Below are positions 19,322-23,070 of a stretch of 23,070 nucleotides of DNA, one piece after another. The notes beneath the pieces were generated by a model. That model was not told where the DNA came from, searched no databases, and saw only the letters and a program-made list of their open reading frames with translations. The DNA is from a virus: positions 1-23,070 of the IMG/VR virus record IMGVR_UViG_3300008629_000038, one strand, 5' to 3'. Both the position numbers and the translations under genes were made by a program. How positions within the stretch are numbered: position 1 is the stretch's first letter; every line of letters begins with the position of its first letter.

Positions 19322-19395
19322 TGGAGCGGGATAGGAGAATCGAACTCCTGTTCTCAGCTTGGAAGGCTGTGGTAATACCATTATACTAATCCCGC
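19322..19395 (-). tRNA. tRNA-Gly (anticodon UCC), CCA encoded
   Basis: Minus strand: acceptor GCGGGAT/ATCCCGC, anticodon loop CTTCCAA (UCC), T arm AGGAG-TTCGATT-CTCCT, U73 and encoded CCA. The outer pair of the anticodon stem is an A-A mismatch (27-43). The stop codon of the 64-aa membrane protein gene lies within its D arm, so gene and tRNA overlap by 15 nt. Confidence 0.94.
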
Positions 19396-19575
19396 AAATG
19401 TTCCACTATAATAATGCCATATAGGTACCATACTTATATAAAATAATATGAAGCCTAGAGATATCCAATCTCTTCTTAGCCATATAAACCAAAAGAGAAC
19501 TACTAGTATAGCGAATACAATATCGGCAATCAGAACATTAGTATAATCAACTGTCCAAACTAGCTGTTCCTTCAC
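19381..19575 (-). CDS. 64-aa membrane protein overlapping tRNA-Gly
   Basis: GTG start coupled to the previous TGA (GTGA). Two hydrophobic spans (VLIADIVFAILVVLFWFIWL and LGFILFYISMVPIWHYY) joined by LRRDWIS. The last five codons and the stop are shared with the 5' part of tRNA-Gly. Cleavage of the tRNA would cut this mRNA at its 3' end. Unknown function. Confidence 0.7.
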   Translation of the reverse strand: MKEQLVWTVDYTNVLIADIVFAILVVLFWFIWLRRDWISLGFILFYISMVPIWHYYSGTFAGLV

Positions 19576-19790
19576 CTTTTCACCATTCTACCATTCCATA
19601 ATCTCTCATGCCAATAGTATAAAACAAGTTTTGTTAAAACTTCTACACTAGCTATAGAGCCTGCAAATACTAAATTGCCTGTTATAAAAAAGCTCAATAC
19701 AAATGTATCTGTTGTTGCTAATACTCTCCAAGTCATTGTTTTGAAAAAACTTCTCTTTCTACTATTAAATTTTCTACTCATGTCTACCAT
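19572..19790 (-). CDS. DUF2061 membrane protein
   Basis: The sequence follows the DUF2061 pattern well: RSFFKTMTWRVLATTDTFVL (13-32), then FITGNLVFAGSIASVEVLTK, and the ending YYWHERLWNGR, with the family's TWR-x-x-A-x-x-DT and HERLW features. It is a small inner-membrane protein with two spans; the family's role is not known. Marine phages and proteobacteria both carry it. The start may be the ATG at 19790 or the ATG at 19781; both fit the upstream GGAG imperfectly. Confidence 0.82.
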   Translation of the reverse strand: MVDMSRKFNSRKRSFFKTMTWRVLATTDTFVLSFFITGNLVFAGSIASVEVLTKLVLYYWHERLWNGRMVKR

Positions 19791-20167
19791 TTCTCCATTG
19801 GTTTTTTATTCGGGTCTGCATAATCATGTGGTAATGATATGCGATAAGGGTTATGCCCTTTTCCAACCCACTTAAAATGACGAGAAACCATAAAAGGACT
19901 TATTTCGTATGCATAATCACATACAGCTAAATCATCTCCTAATACGCCTCCGTCACAATACTTATCTATTTCATCTTCGTTATTTGCTGACAAATACTGA
20001 ATTTTTCCAAATTTGTCAATCACTTTAGCGAAAACATGAAATGTTTTTTTATTTTTTGTACACAAACTACTTTCCCTGAAGTAAGTCGGCACAATCTTTT
20101 TCTCCGCTTCTTTTAGAGTTCTTTCAATCATTCCTTTCATGAACTCGCCTTCAGGGTCTATAGTCAT
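19784..20167 (-). CDS. 127-aa hypothetical protein
   Basis: Start taken as the ATG at 20167, which overlaps the previous stop as ATGA, in preference to a GTG six codons earlier. The N-terminus is helical (MKGMIERTLKEAEKKIVPTY). The middle looks like a beta-rich fold (KTFHVFAKVIDKFGKIQYLS), and the end contains CDGGVLGDDLAVCDYAYEIS, with two Cys, then a SRHFKWVGKGHNPYRI segment. No family recognised. Confidence 0.75.
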   Translation of the reverse strand: MTIDPEGEFMKGMIERTLKEAEKKIVPTYFRESSLCTKNKKTFHVFAKVIDKFGKIQYLSANNEDEIDKYCDGGVLGDDLAVCDYAYEISPFMVSRHFKWVGKGHNPYRISLPHDYADPNKKPMEKW

Positions 20168-20484
20168 GTTATAGCCCCCACACACATCTGTAGATGTTTT
20201 AAGTCTTGTTTAGGGGATTTCTCTAACCCTGCCAATCTACTATACTCTGTATCTAAAAGTTTAGCAATATCCAATATAATTTCTGCTTTAGTCATTGGAA
20301 TTTCGCCTGTTTTAGTTCTGTAGATAGCTTTTTGATACACACCTTCTCTCGAAAGTTTGCCAATTATAGATTTTATACTCTTATTTAATGTTTGAGCAAG
20401 TTCATCTACTGTATCTCTATTTGGCTGTGCAGTATATTTATTAACCATATACTCAACTTGCTCGTCTGTATAGTTTGCTGCCAC
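20164..20484 (-). CDS. 106-aa HTH protein of a marine-phage family
   Basis: GTG start behind AGGAG. Residues 4-51 are an HTH module (NYTDEQVEYMVNKYTAQPNR, then VDELAQTLNKSIKSIIGKLS), related to the modules at 7348, 10939 and 17032. The second half (TKAEIILDIAKLLDTEYSRL, then AGLEKSPKQDLKHLQMCV) is helical. I recall very similar proteins from cyanophages. It is presumably a DNA-binding regulator. Confidence 0.78.
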   Translation of the reverse strand: MAANYTDEQVEYMVNKYTAQPNRDTVDELAQTLNKSIKSIIGKLSREGVYQKAIYRTKTGEIPMTKAEIILDIAKLLDTEYSRLAGLEKSPKQDLKHLQMCVGAIT

Positions 20485-20558
20485 TATAATACTCCTATCA
20501 TTATAATAATAAAGATCGCCGCTAATACTAGCATTAGTCGCGGGTCATTATCATACAT
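20484..20558 (-). CDS. 24-aa membrane peptide
   Basis: MYDNDPRLMLVLAAIFIIIM and four more residues: an acidic start and one hydrophobic span. The TAG shares a base with the next GTG, and the gene encodes that gene's AGGAG. The upstream site is weak. Plausible but small. Confidence 0.45.
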   Translation of the reverse strand: MYDNDPRLMLVLAAIFIIIMIGVL

Positions 20559-20783
20559 TTACTTATAATATAGGTTTAATCCCAAAAAGGCTTCTCTATC
20601 GCCACTTATTTCATTACCTATATTTATTTTAGCGTTACCACTTGAGCTAGCAATTAGGGTAGTTTTACCACTAGCGCTAGGCCCAATATCCTTGCTGGTA
20701 TCTATCTTAATTGTTAGCATACCTGCATCATCAACGAAATATTCTAGGCTTTCGTTTTTACCTATTTTTTCAAATTCTTCCAC
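20559..20783 (-). CDS. 74-aa protein with GPSASGKTTLIASS motif
   Basis: GTG start behind AGGAG. The short protein has LEYFVDDAGMLTIKIDTSKD, then GPSASGKTTLIASSSGN, then LGLNLYYK at the end. It belongs to a widespread small phage/bacterial protein type that ends in a similar strand. The GKT stretch is not a P-loop ATPase: the protein is too short and lacks a Walker B. It is probably a small beta-barrel or binding protein; function unknown. Confidence 0.72.
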   Translation of the reverse strand: MEEFEKIGKNESLEYFVDDAGMLTIKIDTSKDIGPSASGKTTLIASSSGNAKINIGNEISGDREAFLGLNLYYK

Positions 20784-21094
20784 TAATCTTCTCCTTTATC
20801 GTCTGGGTTAAAATCTAAATCAAAATCGAAGTCGAAATCAAAGTCAGACTCAAAATCTGGCTCAAAATCTACAACTTCCTCCTTCTCTGGTTCTACTAGC
20901 TTCCACAGAGCCGCTAGTTCTTTTACTAATTTTCCGTATTCATCTAAATTTTTAGCTAGAGTTACATTTAAAAGGTCTATGTCCGATTTAATATAATCAT
21001 TCTCGATTTCTACTTCTCTTAACCTAGCTTGCTTCATTTCAATACGCTGTTCTACATTTGGAGATTTTGGAAATTTTACTACATTATTTGCCAT
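20783..21094 (-). CDS. 103-aa protein with coiled coil and Asp-Phe repeat tail
   Basis: ATG at 21094 behind GGAGG. It starts MANNVVKFPKSPNVEQRIEM, followed by a coiled coil (about residues 16-62, RLREVEIENDYIKSDIDLL...). The tail is a strongly acidic repeat of Asp-Phe pairs (FEPDFESDFDFDFDF...). Such DF-rich tails can mimic DNA or bind basic partners, and the GAY TTY codon repeats may change in length by slippage. Function not known. Confidence 0.72.
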   Translation of the reverse strand: MANNVVKFPKSPNVEQRIEMKQARLREVEIENDYIKSDIDLLNVTLAKNLDEYGKLVKELAALWKLVEPEKEEVVDFEPDFESDFDFDFDFDLDFNPDDKGED

Positions 21095-21347
21095 GATATT
21101 CCTCCACAGGCAGACTCCATTCAATATACATAGGCCCTAGCTCTAAATCTTGTTTTCTAGCTATACCTGCCATCACTTCAAATGCTCTCTCCTCAAATTC
21201 TTCTTTAGACGCTGCGTTTAGTATAATTTCTTTACTTAGTGAGAAATCAGCTACTGCTTCTCCAACCCACTTTCGTTTTCCTACTGTTAGCCCGTCTACT
21301 AATGTTTCACCTGTCTTTTGGCTAATTTCTATTCTTTCTCTTGCCAC
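21084..21347 (-). CDS. 87-aa hypothetical protein
   Basis: Start chosen as the GTG at 21347, eight bases after GGAGG and overlapping the previous TAG (TAGTG). Two upstream in-frame ATGs lie at or inside that Shine-Dalgarno. The sequence (ARERIEISQKTGETLVDGLT, SLSKEIILNAASKEEFEERA) suggests an alpha/beta fold. No family recognised. Confidence 0.68.
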   Translation of the reverse strand: MARERIEISQKTGETLVDGLTVGKRKWVGEAVADFSLSKEIILNAASKEEFEERAFEVMAGIARKQDLELGPMYIEWSLPVEEYHGK

Positions 21348-21694
21348 TACCATAACCTCCATTTTTTCTTTTCTGATGTTTTTTCGAGAACAGCTATTTC
21401 TTCTTGTAGGTTAGCTACTTCTTTCTGTTTCTTACTTATAGCTATTTCGTATTTTTTAGACTCATGCACTTGTTCCCACCATTTTCGCACTAAAATCCAT
21501 GCGTCTTCTGGCTCCAGAGGTTCATAGCCCTTTGTTATATACTCTAGCAAATCTTGAACTTTTAACTCGCCGTTTACTACTTCAAAACTTAAACCGAAAT
21601 CATCAAAGCCGCAATCTAGTAGAGTTTCTCTTTCTAAAATCTCACAAACATCAGCTGGAATAGTTAATGTTTGTTCTGTATATTCTACTGCCAC
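21347..21694 (-). CDS. 115-aa protein with C-terminal coiled coil
   Basis: GTG start behind AGGAG. The N-terminal part is acidic (TLTIPADVCEILERETLLDC), with a central DLLEYITKGYEPLEPEDAWI. Residues about 78-110 form a coiled coil (KKYEIAISKKQKEVANLQEE and on). Possibly a structural or adapter protein; no family recognised. Confidence 0.7.
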   Translation of the reverse strand: MAVEYTEQTLTIPADVCEILERETLLDCGFDDFGLSFEVVNGELKVQDLLEYITKGYEPLEPEDAWILVRKWWEQVHESKKYEIAISKKQKEVANLQEEIAVLEKTSEKKKWRLW

Positions 21695-21789
21695 TACTTT
21701 ACTCCTTTTAAGATTACTAAAATTACTATGCCAAATATTGCACTAACAATCGATGTTGCTAGTATAGCTGGTAATATAATTATTTCCAT
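21694..21789 (-). CDS. 31-aa membrane peptide
   Basis: MEIIILPAILATSIVSAIFG then VILVILKGVK: one or two hydrophobic helices with a basic end. GAGGAG is ten bases upstream. The TAG overlaps the next GTG (TAGTG), and its last codons supply that gene's AGGAG. Likely translated as part of the chain. Confidence 0.5.
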   Translation of the reverse strand: MEIIILPAILATSIVSAIFGIVILVILKGVK

Positions 21790-21989
21790 ATTAGTTTTAC
21801 TCCTCTCTTTGCGAGTTCTTTTAATGCTTTAGCCCTCATTTTAGGCTTAGCATTATGTTTGTTTAAATAAGCTATTAGTTCCTCTTTTGAAACCATAGCC
21901 ATCGTTCTAAATTTTTCATAAGTTTTAGCTGACTGACCCCATCTGCCTGATTCAACTACTTTATGTCTTTTTTCCCACATTTCTGCCAT
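21780..21989 (-). CDS. 69-aa basic helical protein
   Basis: ATG at 21989, eight bases after GGAG, preferred over an in-frame start 15 codons upstream without a site. It reads MAEMWEKRHKVVESGRWGQS and KTYEKFRTMAMVSKEELIAY, ending in a basic helix (MRAKALKELAKRGVK). It may bind nucleic acid. No family recognised. Confidence 0.65.
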   Translation of the reverse strand: MAEMWEKRHKVVESGRWGQSAKTYEKFRTMAMVSKEELIAYLNKHNAKPKMRAKALKELAKRGVKLIWK

Positions 21990-22167
21990 GTGCTTTTCTC
22001 CAATGTCTGTCTTGCAACTCACTTTCGAGCGCAAATATTAATAATTTAGCAAATGCTTCATCATTTGCCACCTGTGATATGAGCTTTTTAAAATACTCTG
22101 TATCTTCTGCTGAGTTCTTTAGTTTTACTACTAAATCCCTTAAGCTTATGTTTTCTTCCCAATCCAT
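21961..22167 (-). CDS. 68-aa hypothetical protein
   Basis: AAGGA lies upstream of the ATG at 22167. An acidic, helical protein (SLRDLVVKLKNSAEDTEYFK, FAKLLIFALESELQDRHWRK). It overlaps the next gene by 29 nt and the preceding ORF by 80 nt, both in other frames. The length of the second overlap leaves some doubt about which of the two overlapping ORFs is used along its whole length. Confidence 0.6.
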   Translation of the reverse strand: MDWEENISLRDLVVKLKNSAEDTEYFKKLISQVANDEAFAKLLIFALESELQDRHWRKAHGRNVGKKT

Positions 22168-22276
22168 CTATTTTCCTTATACTATAATAGCATACTATAA
22201 CAATAATCATGTATAATAGCTCATTAAATAATTTTTTTACTTCGTTTTTATACTTAGTTTTACTACTTGCTTTCAT
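22088..22276 (-). CDS. 62-aa membrane protein, overlapping its neighbour
   Basis: MKASSKTKYKNEVKKLFNEL gives a basic start, followed by one span (LYMIIVIVCYYSI) and a basic tail. Its ATG lies 14 nt inside the upstream gene, behind AAGGA. Only this ORF fills 22168-22262, which supports it, but its last 26 codons overlap the next gene out of frame. Confidence 0.45.
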   Translation of the reverse strand: MKASSKTKYKNEVKKLFNELLYMIIVIVCYYSIRKIDGLGRKHKLKGFSSKTKELSRRYRVF

Positions 22277-22532
22277 TCGTATCCTTCTTCGCTTGTAGTT
22301 TATCTACTAAGTCTATTTCGAAATAGCTTGTTGTTTCGCTTTGCCTTGCGTTAAAGTGTATTGGCCTTCCGTCTTCCCATGTGCCATTTAAAATATCGCT
22401 AACATGCGGGTCATAATACGCAAGAACAGGCTCGGGTTTTTCCTCCGCCTGTTCTCCTTTTCTTGCCCTGTGAAACCAAGTCATTCTTCTTCGCCATTGT
22501 CGCATTCGGTTATTCCCTCTCCTTCTTGCCAA
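22263..22532 (-). CDS. 89-aa protein with Arg-rich N-terminus
   Basis: TTG start seven bases after AGGAG. The first 26 residues are very basic (ARRRGNNRMRQWRRRMTWFH), likely nucleic-acid-binding. Then come a Glu-rich linker and a more ordered AYYDPHVSDILNGTWEDGRP segment. No family recognised. It directly follows the previous stop. Confidence 0.65.
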   Translation of the reverse strand: MARRRGNNRMRQWRRRMTWFHRARKGEQAEEKPEPVLAYYDPHVSDILNGTWEDGRPIHFNARQSETTSYFEIDLVDKLQAKKDTNESK

Positions 22533-22757
22533 CTATGTTCTCCTTACGCCAGGAGCATAAACATACTCCTCTTTTTTGTCTAATGCAGCGTCAATTACTT
22601 CCTTGCTATCGATTACTACTGCGTTTGTTCCGTCCCAAAAGCCTATGTCTTTTCTTCTTTTGATTTCTTTTCTGGCAGCTTTTCCCCAACTATCTTGCCT
22701 ATCTGAAAGCACAGCTAATTGTTTGTCTGTTGTGCCAATTAATAATAATTTTGTCAT
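22533..22757 (-). CDS. 74-aa hypothetical protein
   Basis: ATG at 22757 behind GGAG; an ORF extension upstream of it overlaps the first gene of the operon and is not used. It starts with a hydrophobic strand (TKLLLIGTTDKQLAVLSD), followed by a basic helix (WGKAARKEIKRRKDIGFWD) and a NAVVIDSKEVIDAAL segment: a small alpha/beta protein. Function unknown. Confidence 0.68.
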   Translation of the reverse strand: MTKLLLIGTTDKQLAVLSDRQDSWGKAARKEIKRRKDIGFWDGTNAVVIDSKEVIDAALDKKEEYVYAPGVRRT

Positions 22758-22761
22758 TCCG

Positions 22762-22911
22762 CTACTCCTGTTCGTCTGTTCTGTTAATAAATTTTCTTTT
22801 GCGATAATACTTTTTCCTGTCGCGAAATCTTCTTCCACGCTGGAACCTTGAAGCAAATTTTGCTACTATGTTCCGATTTTTTCTCTTCGCATTTTTTGTT
22901 GATTTTTTCAT
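22762..22911 (-). CDS. 49-aa very basic protein, first gene of the operon
   Basis: About half of the residues are Lys or Arg (MKKSTKNAKRKNRNIVAKFA, then SRFQRGRRFRDRKKYYRKRK). No acidic cluster except at the last few residues. It probably binds nucleic acid or ribosomal RNA. It starts one base after the predicted transcription start, so the mRNA is nearly leaderless. It is followed four bases later by a gene with its own GGAG. Confidence 0.75.
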   Translation of the reverse strand: MKKSTKNAKRKNRNIVAKFASRFQRGRRFRDRKKYYRKRKFINRTDEQE

Positions 22912-22918
22912 TGTTTAT

Positions 22919-22947
22919 ATTATATCACGCCATAACAAAATTGTCAA
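22919..22947 (-). promoter_or_regulatory. Sigma70-type promoter for the 22.9-18.2 kb operon
   Basis: TTGACA (22942-22947), 17 bp, TATAAT (22919-22924) on the minus strand. Seven bases separate the -10 box from the ATG at 22911, giving a leader of about one base. Confidence 0.85.
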
Positions 22948-22968
22948 GAAGTATTTTATGCAAGGCAT

Positions 22969-22996
22969 AAAAAAACCCTGCCGCTGGGCAGGGTTT
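22969..22996 (-). terminator. Strong intrinsic terminator
   Basis: Minus strand: AAACCCTGCC-CAGC-GGCAGGGTTT, a perfect 10-bp GC-rich stem with four-base loop, followed by TTTT past the stem (seven T in all). It ends the upstream transcript 12 bases after its stop codon and separates it from the promoter at 22919-22947. Confidence 0.92.
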
Positions 22997-23008
22997 GAAA
23001 AATAACTT

Positions 23009-23070
23009 CTAAGCTGTTTGCCTTTTTCTAGAGTAATGAGCCGTAGGAGCCCGTTTATAGCGATGTCCTT
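23009..23070 (-). CDS. 3' end of an upstream gene (19 codons)
   Basis: Only the final residues are in the window: GHRYKRAPTAHYSRKRQTA and a TAG stop. It is strongly basic and aromatic, like a C-terminal tail of a nucleic-acid-binding protein. Other frames contain stops or run through the terminator, and this frame stops 12 bases before it. Identity cannot be judged. Confidence 0.65.
   Translation of the reverse strand, partial: GHRYKRAPTAHYSRKRQTA

Noticed and set aside
20559-20783. P-loop ATPase from the SASGKTTL motif
   Set aside because: The protein is 74 aa, with no room for a Walker B or nucleotide-binding fold.
22758-22856. Upstream extension of the 74-aa gene (start at 22856)
   Set aside because: It runs out of frame through the 49-aa basic gene, while the ATG at 22757 has a good GGAG site.

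Overview
The window looks like part of an AT-rich marine tailed-phage (Caudoviricetes) genome. The evidence is wall-to-wall short genes with 1-, 4- or 8-nt overlaps, a family A DNA polymerase with primase and DnaB-type helicase, a GH24 lysozyme next to a holin-like protein, three tRNA genes, and many small proteins of the kind seen in cyano- and pelagiphages (MazG-like, Hsp20, 2OG-Fe(II) oxygenase, PC4-like, DUF2061). There are no photosynthesis or structural genes. The low GC content would suit a SAR11-like or similar low-GC marine host, but the sequence does not prove the host.

Layout. Nearly everything is on the minus strand, so transcription runs from high to low coordinates. (a) 23070-22969: end of an upstream gene and a strong intrinsic terminator. 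(b) 22947-18192: an operon of small genes, starting with a very basic 49-aa protein and including tRNA-Gly(UCC), tRNA-Asp(GUC) and a ribosomal protein bL33 homologue. (c) 18191-17717: a 475-bp stretch without convincing ORFs, holding facing promoters and a long hairpin with a UUCG tetraloop, probably one or two non-coding RNAs. (d) 17032-17716: the only plus-strand operon, with an HTH protein, an unknown protein and a ribosomal protein bS21 homologue. (e) 16876-13874: a small membrane protein, a 223-nt structured leader plus hsp20, then lysis genes (SAR-type lysozyme, holin-like). (f) 13825-10325: MazG, a DUF3310-like protein, HTH regulators, many small membrane proteins and a PC4-like ssDNA-binding protein. 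(g) 10280-2007: replication block, with NAD+ DNA ligase split into two genes around a GIY-YIG-like gene, an HTH-repeat protein, DnaB-like helicase, a ParB-like protein, Toprim primase and PolA. (h) 2017-1: two unknown proteins, tRNA-Ala(UGC), a 2OG-Fe(II) oxygenase and the start of an SF2 helicase.

Regulation. Eight near-identical sigma70-type promoters (TTGAC[A/C/T], exactly 17 bp, TATAAT) punctuate the window. In four of them the start codon begins exactly where transcription should start, and in a fifth one base further on. The predicted mRNAs for DNA polymerase, the ligase N-terminal half, two small proteins and the plus-strand HTH protein are therefore leaderless or nearly so. Most internal genes instead carry good GGAG ribosome binding sites.

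The most notable points are the promoter set with predicted leaderless mRNAs, the pair of phage ribosomal proteins (bS21 and bL33) with tRNAs, the split ligase, the structured hsp20 leader with two matching bulged GNRA hairpins, and the probable ncRNA locus at 17.7-18.1 kb. All calls come from reading the sequence; no database search or folding program was run.
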